64,000 bases of DNA from Dyadobacter arcticus (GCF_011762185.1 NZ_JAASQJ010000005.1:248001-312000), one strand, 5' to 3'. Shown: positions 45,014 to 53,501, counted from the stretch's first letter. Numbers and translations: made by a program. The notes: generated by a model not told the origin, from the letters alone.

Positions 45014-46513
45014 ATGAAAAAGATAATCATTGCCAGCATCCTGGCGGCCAGTCTGTCGATCAGCGGCTGCGAGAAAAATTTTGATCCCGTGCTGACAGGC
45101 GTGCTTTCTCCGGCCAATTTCCCAAAGACGGAAGCAGATTTCGAACTTTATGCATTGCAAGCTTACAAACCCTTCGGTTCCAAATGGGGATATAGTGATG
45201 TGGAGTATCAAAATATGTTCTTTAGTCCAGAATACGGCCATTTGGCTATGTTCGATCTGCCTACTGATCAGATGAACATTTTCACCGAATGGGGCGGTTT
45301 CTGGGAGTTTTTCAGCAAAGGGGATTTTACGTTCCTGAAAACGCAAGGCAAACAAAGCCACTTTGAAAAGGTGCGCTACATTACCCGCATGACGCAGGTG
45401 ATCGCGGACGTGGAAAAATCGACGCTCAGTGATGCCTCGAAGAACAGATTTATGGCGGAAGCCCGCATGGGACGCGCCTGGACGATGTACTATCTGCTGC
45501 ATATGTACGGCCCGGTTCCCATCATTCTGGATGCATCGAAAATCAATACGAATGCTGAAAGTGATCTCACGCGCCCTTCAAGGGAATCTTATGTTTCCAC
45601 AATCTCGGAAGATCTGCGTTTTGCGGCAGAACATCTGGAGCTGAGTCCGTCGGAATATGGCAGGTTTAATAAGGGATTGGCGCTGGGCATGTTAACAAGA
45701 CTTTACCTCAATGAAAAAAACTGGGCTGAAGCTGAAAAAGCAGCCAGAGCAACGATCGCATTGGGCAAATACAGCCTGGTCACAGATTATGCAGGCTTAT
45801 TCCGTGAATCATCGGAAGTTAATTCAGAAACAATTTGGGCTGTGAATTGCGACCCGTTATCGACCGGCGAGGCGGGTGGAAATTTCAATGCGCTGGTCAT
45901 GTATTGCCTGCCTGGTGATTTTAAAAGTACCAAAGTGAACGGCGGCTGGGCGAGCCCGAGCGGCGTGTTTTGTCCAACCTGGGCGTTTTACGACACATTT
46001 GATCCGGCTGATAAAAGAAGAAATCTGCTCATCCCGACTTACACCGACAAATCAGGAAAAGCCAGAAACCGAACCAATATGCGCGGCCCGGTTTTGAAAA
46101 AATACCCTGACGAATCAACGCCCGGAGCAGATCTTCAAGGCAATGACATACCTGTGCTGCGTTACGCAGATGTACTGCTAATGCTCGCTGAGGCCATTAA
46201 TCAGCAAGCAGGCCCGACTGCCGAATCGATTGGATTGGTAAATGAAGTAAGGGCCAAACATGGCGGGATTGCAGCATTATCGGCCACAGCTACGGCATCC
46301 AAGGTTGCATTCAACGACGCCATTTTGCGCGAACGTGGCTGGGAATTCTACTTCGAAGGCATCCGTAAAATCGACCTTGTAAGGCACGGCAAGTGGGCAT
46401 CCGCATTGGAAGCAGCTGGAAAAGTAACGCACGGACCATCAGAGCTTTTCCCTGTGCCGCAATATGTGATTAATGTAGGGGAAGGAAAAATTGAACAAAC
46501 GAAGGGTTACTGA
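45014..46513 (+). CDS. SusD/RagB-family glycan-binding lipoprotein
   Basis: This 499-aa protein has a lipoprotein signal (SISGC, Cys19) and SusD-type features: RMTQVIADVEKS, MAEARMGRAWTMYYLLHMYGPVP, LTRPSRESYVSTISEDL and the C-terminal VPVLRYADVLLMLAEAIN-like run (here IPVLRYADVLLMLAEAINQQ). ILRERGWEFYFEGIRKIDLV is the classical RagB/SusD ending. It covers the SusC pore and binds the glycan on the cell surface. The start follows the susC stop by 19 bp. Confidence 0.93.
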   Translation: MKKIIIASILAASLSISGCEKNFDPVLTGVLSPANFPKTEADFELYALQAYKPFGSKWGYSDVEYQNMFFSPEYGHLAMFDLPTDQMNIFTEWGGFWEFFSKGDFTFLKTQGKQSHFEKVRYITRMTQVIADVEKSTLSDASKNRFMAEARMGRAWTMYYLLHMYGPVPIILDASKINTNAESDLTRPSRESYVSTISEDLRFAAEHLELSPSEYGRFNKGLALGMLTRLYLNEKNWAEAEKAARATIALGKYSLVTDYAGLFRESSEVNSETIWAVNCDPLSTGEAGGNFNALVMYCLPGDFKSTKVNGGWASPSGVFCPTWAFYDTFDPADKRRNLLIPTYTDKSGKARNRTNMRGPVLKKYPDESTPGADLQGNDIPVLRYADVLLMLAEAINQQAGPTAESIGLVNEVRAKHGGIAALSATATASKVAFNDAILRERGWEFYFEGIRKIDLVRHGKWASALEAAGKVTHGPSELFPVPQYVINVGEGKIEQTKGY

Positions 46514-46647
46514 CATAAGCTGTCGGCTGTCAGCACCCGGCCATCGGCTTTCGTTCAACTTGACCTGAGTCAATGGTCAACCACTCAGTCGTCATTAAAC
46601 TTATAGATCTTAGCCATTTAACTTTTGCCCTTTAACTTTTTGTTGAA

Positions 46648-49173
46648 ATGAAGCTTTTTGAAACCTTTCTATTATTCTTTCTTTTTGCCGGGCCAATCGC
46701 CTTTTCCCAGAAATCCAACGATGTCTATGTTGACAAAGATGGCGTGATGCGCTGGGGAGCATCGAACAAGGAAGTACAAGGTTTCGGGGCGAATTACACG
46801 GTTCCGTTTGCTTATGCTTACCGTGTTGCGAAGCAGCTGAATGTAAATCCTGAAAAGGCAATAGACGATGACGTTTACCATTTTTCCCGGCTGGGTTTCG
46901 ACTTATACCGTGTCCATGTCTGGGATACAGAAATCAGCGATACGTTAGGAAATCTGCTGGAAAACGAGCATTTAAAATCGCTGGATTATGCTTTGAAAAA
47001 GATGAAAGAGCGGGGGATTAAATTTGTCCTTACGCCCATTGCTTACTGGGGAAACGGCTGGCCGGAAAAGGACGAGAAAACGCCGGGTTTTTCCCGGAAA
47101 TATGGGAAAGCTGCCTGTCTGACCAATCCGGATGCCATAAAGGCGCAGCAAAATTACCTGTTTCAGTTTCTCAATCATGTTAATCCTTACACGGGCGTTG
47201 CTTATAAAAACGAGCCGGATCTAATCGCATTTGAGATCAGTAACGAGCCGCAGCATGGCAGAAAGGCAAGCGAAGTGACGGCTTTTATCAATGGTATGGT
47301 GACTTCCATGCGAAAGACCGGCTGTAAAAAGCCGGTCTTTTATAACATCAGCCACAGCATTCACCTGGCTCAGGGTTATTTTGATGCTGATATTCAAGGC
47401 GGTACGTTTCAATGGTATCCCACCGGTTTGCAGTCCAAGCACGAGATCATGGGAAATTTGCTCCCGAATGTGGATGATTATAACATCCCTTTTGCCGCCA
47501 ATCCCAAGTTTCAAAAAATGGCAAAGATCGTTTACGAGTTTGACGCGGCTGATGTGGGGCGTTCCTACATTTATCCGGCTATGGCGCGCAGTTTTCGCAC
47601 CGCTGGCATGCAGCTCGCTACGCATTTCGCCTATGACCCGACGTTTTTTGCCTATGCGAACACCGAGTACGACACGCATTACATGAACCTGGTTTACACT
47701 CCACAGAAAGCATTAAGTCTGAAAATTGCCTCGGAAGTTTTTCACAATGTTCCACTTTATAAAGATTTCGGGAAATTCCCCGCAGATACTTCTTTCAGCG
47801 ATTTCAGAGTAAGTTATGGTGAGGATCTGGCGGAACTGGTGACGAAGGAAAAGTTCATTTACACAAATAATACAGCTACAATTCCGCCGAATGCAGGTTC
47901 ATTGGAACATATCAGCGGCTTCGGAAATTCTGCTATCGTGAAGTATGAAGGAACAGGGGCCTATTTTCTGGATAAATTGGAAAGCGGCGTCTGGCGGCTG
48001 GAAGTTTTACCTGATGGGATCTGGCTTGAAGATCCTTTTGGTTTTAATAGTCTGGATAAAACGCTCGCTGTCATCAATTGGCGTAAATGGCCCATGTCGG
48101 TTCAGCTACCGGATCTGGGCAATGATTTTGAGATTAAACCATTGAATGCTGGAAACACTAACCCTCCGTCGAAATCTTCAAACAACACCTTTGACATCAC
48201 TCCAGGCACTTATATGTTGATCAAAAAAGGCGTTTCAAGCAAATTCAATGCGGATAGCAAATGGAAAAATATCACACTCAACGAGTTTGTTGCCCCGTCA
48301 ACCACATTGAAGAAAACCTATGTGCTTCACAAGCCAATCCAGGAAGTATCGGCAGGACAGAGCGTGGATATTAAAGTTCAGATCGTTTCTTTAAAACAAA
48401 CGGAGGCAGCGCTAGTGAGGGTTTTGTCGAAAGAGGGACAGTCTGCGGATTTCAAGCTTACGCATGAAAGCGGCTATCATTACCTGGCAAAAATTCCAGT
48501 GAATGCATTGAATGGGGAAGTTGTTAAATATCACATCATTATAGAGGAAAATGGAGCGGAAAAGCATTACCCTGAGCAAATAACCAATGCGACTGAAAGT
48601 GACGACGAAACAACTTTTCAAATGCGTGTTCTGCCGAAATCTGCTCTGGTTACTATTTTCAATGCAGGTACGGACCATGAACAGTTGTTAAGACCTTATC
48701 TGAAAACATCACAATTAACTTCAACCAGCGATAATGGCACTTCTGTGCTAAATATCAGCCCTGAAAAACCGGAAGATTATGCCATGCGATACAATTTTAA
48801 GGACAAAATAGCGGGTCGCACCGGAGATCTTTTGAGTAAGAAAAAACTGGTCTTTTACGGTCACTCGCTCAATCAAAAATCTTGTGCGGTTGAGCTGGCA
48901 TTGATCGGAAAAGACGGTTCAGTATTCGGAGCGACAGTGAACATTGAAGCGAAAAATGGCGCTTATTCTGTTTTGCTGGATGATCTCAAAAAAGTAGATT
49001 TCGTTAGCTTGCCGCGGCCTTATCCAGGCTTTTTGCCCTATGCTTTAGCGACTACCCCAGATAGTAGCGTGTTTGATTTGAGCAGCATTGAGACTTTGCA
49101 GATTTCTATTATGCCAGCACAAGAAACAAAATCAATAGCTGGTATTGCGATTGGATTTGTGACATTAGAATGA
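46648..49173 (+). CDS. Secreted glycoside hydrolase, clan A (GH5-like), multidomain
   Basis: This 841-aa protein has a signal peptide (1-20). The TIM-barrel domain (about 30-400) carries the clan-A acid/base in FEISNEP (Glu200) and a probable nucleophile in IVYEFDAAD (Glu297). YRVHVWDTEI and VLTPIAYWGNGWPEKDE are also barrel-strand segments. Beta-rich modules fill residues 400-841. The exact family is uncertain: GH5-like is the best guess, with related clan-A families possible. It probably cleaves the glycan imported by the SusCD pair; beta-mannan or beta-glucan is a guess from the fold. A perfect 10-bp hairpin plus T-tract lies inside the gene at 47313-47344. Confidence 0.82.
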   Translation: MKLFETFLLFFLFAGPIAFSQKSNDVYVDKDGVMRWGASNKEVQGFGANYTVPFAYAYRVAKQLNVNPEKAIDDDVYHFSRLGFDLYRVHVWDTEISDTLGNLLENEHLKSLDYALKKMKERGIKFVLTPIAYWGNGWPEKDEKTPGFSRKYGKAACLTNPDAIKAQQNYLFQFLNHVNPYTGVAYKNEPDLIAFEISNEPQHGRKASEVTAFINGMVTSMRKTGCKKPVFYNISHSIHLAQGYFDADIQGGTFQWYPTGLQSKHEIMGNLLPNVDDYNIPFAANPKFQKMAKIVYEFDAADVGRSYIYPAMARSFRTAGMQLATHFAYDPTFFAYANTEYDTHYMNLVYTPQKALSLKIASEVFHNVPLYKDFGKFPADTSFSDFRVSYGEDLAELVTKEKFIYTNNTATIPPNAGSLEHISGFGNSAIVKYEGTGAYFLDKLESGVWRLEVLPDGIWLEDPFGFNSLDKTLAVINWRKWPMSVQLPDLGNDFEIKPLNAGNTNPPSKSSNNTFDITPGTYMLIKKGVSSKFNADSKWKNITLNEFVAPSTTLKKTYVLHKPIQEVSAGQSVDIKVQIVSLKQTEAALVRVLSKEGQSADFKLTHESGYHYLAKIPVNALNGEVVKYHIIIEENGAEKHYPEQITNATESDDETTFQMRVLPKSALVTIFNAGTDHEQLLRPYLKTSQLTSTSDNGTSVLNISPEKPEDYAMRYNFKDKIAGRTGDLLSKKKLVFYGHSLNQKSCAVELALIGKDGSVFGATVNIEAKNGAYSVLLDDLKKVDFVSLPRPYPGFLPYALATTPDSSVFDLSSIETLQISIMPAQETKSIAGIAIGFVTLE

Positions 49174-49477
49174 CATTTACTTTTGTCGGCTCGCCGACGG
49201 CGAGCTGGTCGGTGGTAAACTTGACCGGCATTATCAATGGTTGGTCCAGCGTAAATTAGCATTAAAAAGAGCCCATGGTGGGGGGCCCAAAGCGACTAGA
49301 ATGGCACCGGTCGCCCGGCCTGGACCTTTTCATTTGATTTTTGATGTAATATCTTGTCAGCAAGCCGGTTATATTTATATTTGACTATCGGTTGCACCAA
49401 TCCTAAAATCAGGTGAGCAGTCGGTGAGCAGCCCTTTTGAGCGACATTTAGGCATTGATTATCAATAAGTTATAGCG

Positions 49478-49504
49478 TAGGTTCTAATCCCTACGTGACC
49501 ACAA
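49478..49504 (+). repeat. Right-hand partial tRNA-Arg 3' end (att-like site)
   Basis: The last 19 bp, AATCCCTACGTGACCACAA (49486-49504), are identical to the intact tRNA 3' end including five bases beyond the discriminator-proximal stem. Weaker similarity (GGTTCT against GGTTCG) extends to 49478-49480. It marks the far end of an island that begins at the tRNA, 16.6 kb away. The flank 49174-49477 has no supported gene. Confidence 0.85.
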
Positions 49505-49511
49505 GATTGTG

Positions 49512-49543
49512 AAGCACTTAGCAAATTTTGTTAAGTGCTTTTT
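49512..49543 (+). terminator. Terminator after the right-hand tRNA fragment
   Basis: AAGCACTTA (49512-49520) pairs with TAAGTGCTT (49532-49540), then TTT. The same fragment-plus-terminator arrangement follows the other tRNA copies. Confidence 0.7.
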
Positions 49544-49630
49544 CTTGCGCAATACAAAGTGCAGTACATACTCTCCAAGTCAATTGTAATCGACTGTAGT
49601 CGGACTTGAATTTTAGCTCCAAAAATCATC

Positions 49631-49771
49631 ATGGCTATCAAACTGCAAGTGCATCCAAGACTCGACGAAAACAAACCGGTTACCACCTCAGCTGATTGTC
49701 AGCAAAGTAGTGGTTTCAACTACAGTGCCTTTGAGGATTATAAAGAGCTTGTGGATAACGCCCGGTTCTGA
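49631..49771 (+). other. Short frame that may be an integrase remnant
   Basis: The 46-codon frame from ATG 49631 reads MAIKLQVHPRLDENKPVTTS and ends YKELVDNARF. It lies just beyond the right att-like site, where an integrase gene would be expected, and its opening loosely recalls tyrosine recombinase N-termini of Bacteroidota. The evidence is weak; it may be noncoding. Confidence 0.25.
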
Positions 49772-49797
49772 GCGGGTACATAAACAACAAATAAATA

Positions 49798-49828
49798 TTT
49801 GCAATAAGTAACAATTATGTTACCTTTG
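49798..49828 (+). promoter_or_regulatory. Consensus promoter of hicAB
   Basis: TTTG (49798-49801), 19-bp spacer and TACCTTTG (49821-49828) match the Bacteroidota -33/-7 pattern. The hicA start codon is 39 bp downstream. Confidence 0.8.
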
Positions 49829-49867
49829 TATTGGATAGCAACAGAGCTCATCCATAAGTTCCTTGAC

Positions 49868-50056
49868 ATGACGGCACGACAATTACTTGAAATCCTGAAA
49901 GAGGACGGATGGTATTTGAAGTCGCAAAATGGTACGAGCCATCAGCAGTATATTCATCCTGAAAAAAGGGGGAAAATAACTGTTTCCTATAAAGGAAAAG
50001 ATGAAATACCAAGAGGCACTTTAAATGGCATTTTGAAACAGGCGGGCTTGAAATGA
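49868..50056 (+). CDS. hicA: HicA-type mRNA interferase toxin
   Basis: This 62-aa protein starts at ATG 49868 (MTARQLLEILKEDGWYLKSQ); an upstream ATG in the same frame would overlap the promoter. The double-stranded-RNA-binding-like fold shows the catalytic His25 in NGTSHQQYIHP, then KITVSYKGKDEIPRGTLNGILKQAGL. HicA cleaves mRNA and is held inactive by HicB. The position in a toxin-antitoxin cluster at an island end fits. Confidence 0.9.
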   Translation: MTARQLLEILKEDGWYLKSQNGTSHQQYIHPEKRGKITVSYKGKDEIPRGTLNGILKQAGLK

Positions 50057-50161
50057 CAAGTTCGCCTGCTTTCAGGCAGGATAATTGTGAACATATAATG
50101 TAAACCAAAACAACAACATGATGTTAGGCAACTCAAACAAAACTTCGGGAAAAATGGAAAT

Positions 50162-50569
50162 ATGAACCACGACGCATCAAGTCCTGTCCATGATATTGAG
50201 TTAATCGTGGAAGGACAAGACGGTTCTTTGTTTGGGAGAGTGCTTTACGATGATAATCTAATCGTAGAACAGGCTTCTGATATGGAGAAACTTGAATCGA
50301 ATATGAAAAACCTATTGCATGATTTCCATGGACTGGACGCAAATCAGATAAACTTTAAAATTGAATACGATCTGACGGCCTTTTTTGAGGAGTTCCGCTT
50401 TCTCAATATTACTGAGATAGCGAAGGCGTCCGGACTTAATGGAAGTCTGGTGAGGCAATATGCTACTGGGAAGAAATTCCCATCTGCCAAGCAAGCAGAA
50501 AAGTTAGAAAGTGCTGTCCGTCATCTCGGGCAACGGCTTTCAAATGTTCACATTTATACCAGTAAGTAG
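50162..50569 (+). CDS. hicB: HicB-type antitoxin with C-terminal helix-turn-helix
   Basis: This 135-aa protein has an N-terminal HicB-like partial RNase-H fold (IELIVEGQDGSLFGRVLYDD, then DMEKLESNMKNLLHDF). The C-terminal helix-turn-helix reads FLNITEIAKASGLNGSLVRQ and FPSAKQAEKLESAVRHLGQR. It neutralises HicA and probably represses the promoter at 49798. The 105-bp gap after hicA is larger than usual and holds a small inverted repeat (CCTGC...GCAGG). Confidence 0.85.
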   Translation: MNHDASSPVHDIELIVEGQDGSLFGRVLYDDNLIVEQASDMEKLESNMKNLLHDFHGLDANQINFKIEYDLTAFFEEFRFLNITEIAKASGLNGSLVRQYATGKKFPSAKQAEKLESAVRHLGQRLSNVHIYTSK

Positions 50570-50594
50570 ATTAGTTGGGCTGTCATCGATATGT

Positions 50595-50626
50595 AAAGCC
50601 TCGGACTGTTGTTCGAGGCTTTTTAA
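50595..50626 (+). terminator. Terminator of hicAB
   Basis: AAAGCCTCG (50595-50603) pairs with CGAGGCTTT (50614-50622) followed by TTAA. It lies 26 bp after hicB. The rest of the 330-bp gap to 50899 holds only the interspersed repeat at 50835. Confidence 0.8.
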
Positions 50627-50834
50627 TAAGTCATCATTTATATCCCTGGAAACGCACTGATTCCACTTGAATACTCAAATACAGCTAGATTTCGCAGGTA
50701 TATGTATTGTTGGGTAATGATGGTAAATCCAGTTTTCAGTTCGGGCTTTATTGATTACTGTCTTTTCCAGATTCTAGTCTTCGGAGTGCTATAATTGGTT
50801 CAATCGCCAAATTCGACAGTATTTCGTCCCCGCC

Positions 50835-50871
50835 TCCCGGATAATTTACGGGCTTTGCTATGTAAGTTACC
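50835..50871. repeat. Interspersed 35-40 bp repeat, copy b
   Basis: CCCGGATAATTTACGGGCTT then TGCTATGTAAGTTACC closely matches copy a (37641). It lies at the 3' side of the putative toxin gene. Confidence 0.6.
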
Positions 50872-50899
50872 TATACACGCCTAACGAGGAAAACCCTCT

Positions 50900-51325
50900 T
50901 CACAAAAATAGCTTCTTAATCCTCCGTTCCACCAATCGACTTTTTAAAATCCCATTGATGATTTGGTCAAAATACCGGTCGTCCAATTGGTCCTTATACT
51001 TTATTTTCCCTTCCTTAAACATTTTTTTAAACTCGCTATAAGGAATTGAAACCGGGCTGTTGCAATTAATGTAGGTATTCTTGCTGAAAGGATTATCCGG
51101 CTCGCTCTCGATAAAGACAATCGTGTCATAATCGAGGTTACGCTTTTTAACAAAATTCAAAATTGTATCAAGCTTGGAAGTGCATACGGAAAACAATAGG
51201 ACTTCGGTGCCCTTGTCAAGCAATACATAATAATGTCGATCGGGATTGCCTTGGTAGTTAAGCGAAAAATAAAGGATACTTTTTTCCTTAAGTACCTGAT
51301 AGAAGGCCTCAAAACTAACTTCCAT
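50900..51325 (-). CDS. Putative toxin of a Panacea-type pair, unrecognised family
   Basis: This 141-aa cytoplasmic protein reads HYYVLLDKGTEVLLFSVCTS and later FIESEPDNPFSKNTYINCNS, PVSIPYSEFKKMF, with a basic C-terminus (RLVERRIKKLFL). The strand-rich core with a conserved-looking polar loop is loosely MazF/PemK-like, but I cannot assign a family. It begins 8 bp after the Panacea antitoxin gene stop, the usual tight spacing of toxin-antitoxin partners. The function as toxin is inferred from context. Confidence 0.6.
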   Translation of the reverse strand: MEVSFEAFYQVLKEKSILYFSLNYQGNPDRHYYVLLDKGTEVLLFSVCTSKLDTILNFVKKRNLDYDTIVFIESEPDNPFSKNTYINCNSPVSIPYSEFKKMFKEGKIKYKDQLDDRYFDQIINGILKSRLVERRIKKLFL

Positions 51326-51333
51326 CTGGCCGA

Positions 51334-51909
51334 TTAAGCAGAGAATTCTAGGAAAATTTCTCTGGATTCGTTTAGGAATTCTTCACTGTCATTGAACAAG
51401 CCTATCTTATCGTTCACATTCACAAAGAAATCATCCATGATGATTTCATACCTGCCTTTTACGGCGTTCTCGAAGTTTGCTTTGTAGCGAATCCATTCAG
51501 GAAAGTTGTGGGACAGTTCTGATAGAGCGAAATGGTCATAGTGTTTGTATTTTTCCCAAATCAGATCAATTACTTCTGTATCTGTTTCAGAAAAAGCATC
51601 CATGTCAGCCTCTCCGTGAACTGTGTAGTTATATTGGCTGAATGTTAAATACTTAGCAATGTTTTGGATTGCTTCTCTATCAAAGGAGACGCCAGAGCCT
51701 TTCAACAAATCAAATGTGCAGGAAGCTACGGGGCCATTTTTCATGGCGAAATATTGGTCTCCGGTGATTGTCCGGCCGTATTGCCTTAAATGATATCGAT
51801 CGGAGAGCCAAATCAGTTTCAGCGCTTTCATTTTGTTCAAGCTGCCGCCACCAAGATTGCCGAAGCGAACAAGGGCTTGAAGTGATTTTTCAGTTCTGAA
51901 TCTTTCCAT
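51334..51909 (-). CDS. Panacea (SocA-like/DUF4065) antitoxin protein
   Basis: This 191-aa protein starts at 51909 (MERFRTEKSLQALVRFGNLG); the longer reading from 51993 runs into the upstream XRE gene. Panacea features include KMKALKLIWLSDRYHLRQYG, DQYFAMKNGPVAS and WIRYKANFENAV-like segments. The family is a promiscuous antitoxin domain found with many toxins. It lies between an XRE regulator (70 bp upstream) and the unknown gene (8 bp downstream), all on one strand. Confidence 0.8.
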   Translation of the reverse strand: MERFRTEKSLQALVRFGNLGGGSLNKMKALKLIWLSDRYHLRQYGRTITGDQYFAMKNGPVASCTFDLLKGSGVSFDREAIQNIAKYLTFSQYNYTVHGEADMDAFSETDTEVIDLIWEKYKHYDHFALSELSHNFPEWIRYKANFENAVKGRYEIIMDDFFVNVNDKIGLFNDSEEFLNESREIFLEFSA

Positions 51910-51979
51910 AGCTGTGTCAGGTGGTATGTGTATAACGAGTGCAAAAGTAATATCAAAATATGGACTCTGCGGATGCAAC

Positions 51980-52408
51980 CTACCTCCCCTCAATCAACCG
52001 CTCCAACCGCCCCATCATCTCATCCTTCTCCTTCAACATCCGCTCATAAAGCGCAATCTTGTCTTCGTGAAGTTGGATGATCTTTTCGATTGGATTGATA
52101 TGGAAGGTTCCATTTGAATTCCCAATGTAGGCGTCTTTTTCAACGTTAAATGTGTTCGCAATAATATTAATCGCCTGCTCCTCATCAAAATTCCGAATCG
52201 CCTCGGCAGGGATTTTAAGAATAGCCGAAACTTGTTCCAGAATTTCAGAATCGATCTTTTCCCTCTGTTCAAGTAGAGATATTTTTTGCTGGTTCCAGTC
52301 TTCGCCGAGTTCGAACGCCAAGAAATCCTGTTTGATCCCGAGCATTTCGCGGAAGCGTTTCAGGTTGCGGCCTTCGTGGATTTTGGGGTTGGAGGTAGTG
52401 GGTGTCAT
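51980..52408 (-). CDS. XRE-family helix-turn-helix regulator, copy 2
   Basis: This 142-aa protein starts at 52408 (MTPTTSNPKIHEGRN), the same start as copy 1; a longer open frame to 52480 is untranslated upstream repeat. Residues 1 to about 82 and the last about 25 match copy 1 almost perfectly, while the centre (IIANTFNVEKDAYIGNSNGT, FHINPIEKIIQL) differs. The upstream about 70 bp is also shared. As the first gene before the Panacea pair, it may regulate that unit. Confidence 0.85.
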   Translation of the reverse strand: MTPTTSNPKIHEGRNLKRFREMLGIKQDFLAFELGEDWNQQKISLLEQREKIDSEILEQVSAILKIPAEAIRNFDEEQAINIIANTFNVEKDAYIGNSNGTFHINPIEKIIQLHEDKIALYERMLKEKDEMMGRLERLIEGR

Positions 52409-52459
52409 GCGGAGAGGCGTTTGGTTAAAAAGGCAATTTATATAAATCCGCCGGGAAGT

Positions 52460-52500
52460 TTCCGGATAATTTACAGGCATTGCGATGTAAATTACTGGGG
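52460..52500. repeat. Interspersed 35-40 bp repeat, copy c
   Basis: TTCCGGATAATTTACAGGCA then TTGCGATGTAAATTAC matches copies a and b. It lies between XRE copy 2 and the quinone oxidoreductase gene. Confidence 0.6.
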
Positions 52501-52529
52501 CGGATATCTTGAAACAATGCGCCTCATGA

Positions 52530-53501
52530 TCATCCCGTCAAAACCACAATTTTTCCCGCCCCCTGGTTGCTTTCCATAAACTCGTGGGCTTCGACGATTT
52601 CCTCTAAATGAAAGGTTTTGCTGATCGGAAGCAGGATCTCGCCGGCTTCAATGGAATCGATAAACTCCTGAAAATCCCGGGCCGGGCTCGTAAGTTGTCC
52701 GCTGTCGTATATGGTAAGCCGTACGGTTGCCGGGATGAATTCCATCGGTGCAAAATCGGGTACCGTCCAGCTTTCCGAAAGCATGCCAGTCATGCAACCC
52801 GTGCCGCCCGGCCTGAGACATTCCAGCGAATCTTTCAACGTTGATGTGCCGACCAGTTCCAATGTTTTGTCGACCCCATTTGGGAAGATTTCGCTTACTT
52901 TTTCTCTTAAATGACCATCGTCGATCAGCACATGAGAAGCGCCATTATCCAATAATGTCTGCGCTTTGCCGGCGTTGCGTGTGGTAGCAATTACGGTCAG
53001 TCCCGCGCGGTGTGCCATTTGAATTGCGAGCATACCCACCGATGAAGTCCCGCCTCTGACAAGCAGGGTTTCGCCCTTCCGAACGTCCAGGGCCAGATAC
53101 AGTGAGCCGTGCGCCGTCTGGAACATTTCTGGAATAGCGCCCAATACCTGCCATAAGAGGTTACTTTTGAATGGACGCAGCAAATGTTTGGGTAAAACAG
53201 CAAATTCGGCATAACTGCCATCAAAATCACGGCCCATTCCACCCATTAACGCCAGCACCTGCTGACCTTTCTCCATTTCCCCGGATGGATCAAATTCTAC
53301 TTCTCCAACACATTCGATTCCAAGAATACGGGGAAATTTCACATTCGGTGAGTAGCCTTTGCGCGTCATGAGCTCCGAGCGGTTGAGTCCGAATGCTTTT
53401 ATTTTAATTAAAACCTGCCCTGCCTGCGGCACTGGCAAAGGACGGTCTTCCAGAATCAATTGGCCTGCGGAGCCTGCGTGGTGTATGACGGCTGCTTTCA
53501 T
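52530..53501 (-). CDS. Zinc-independent quinone oxidoreductase / MDR-family dehydrogenase
   Basis: This 323-aa protein has the medium-chain reductase plan. A GroES-like N-terminal domain (VLIKIKAFGLNRSELMTRKG, ILGIECVGEV) leads to the NADPH-binding Rossmann fold (LLVRGGTSSVGMLAIQMAHR, VIATTRNAGKAQTL), and the protein ends EIVEAHEFMESNQGAGKIVV. The structural zinc cysteines are absent, as in quinone reductases. It uses NADPH to reduce quinones or enones in the cytoplasm. Confidence 0.9.
   Translation of the reverse strand: MKAAVIHHAGSAGQLILEDRPLPVPQAGQVLIKIKAFGLNRSELMTRKGYSPNVKFPRILGIECVGEVEFDPSGEMEKGQQVLALMGGMGRDFDGSYAEFAVLPKHLLRPFKSNLLWQVLGAIPEMFQTAHGSLYLALDVRKGETLLVRGGTSSVGMLAIQMAHRAGLTVIATTRNAGKAQTLLDNGASHVLIDDGHLREKVSEIFPNGVDKTLELVGTSTLKDSLECLRPGGTGCMTGMLSESWTVPDFAPMEFIPATVRLTIYDSGQLTSPARDFQEFIDSIEAGEILLPISKTFHLEEIVEAHEFMESNQGAGKIVVLTG

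Noticed and set aside
49174-49477. Possible genes between the glycosidase and the right att-like site
   Set aside because: Only short frames; low-complexity inverted stretches (CGGCTCGCCGACGGCGAGC). Nothing could be supported.
51910-51993. Longer N-terminus for the Panacea protein
   Set aside because: The extra 28 residues overlap the 3' end of the XRE gene in another frame and have no family resemblance; ATG 51909 matches the domain start.
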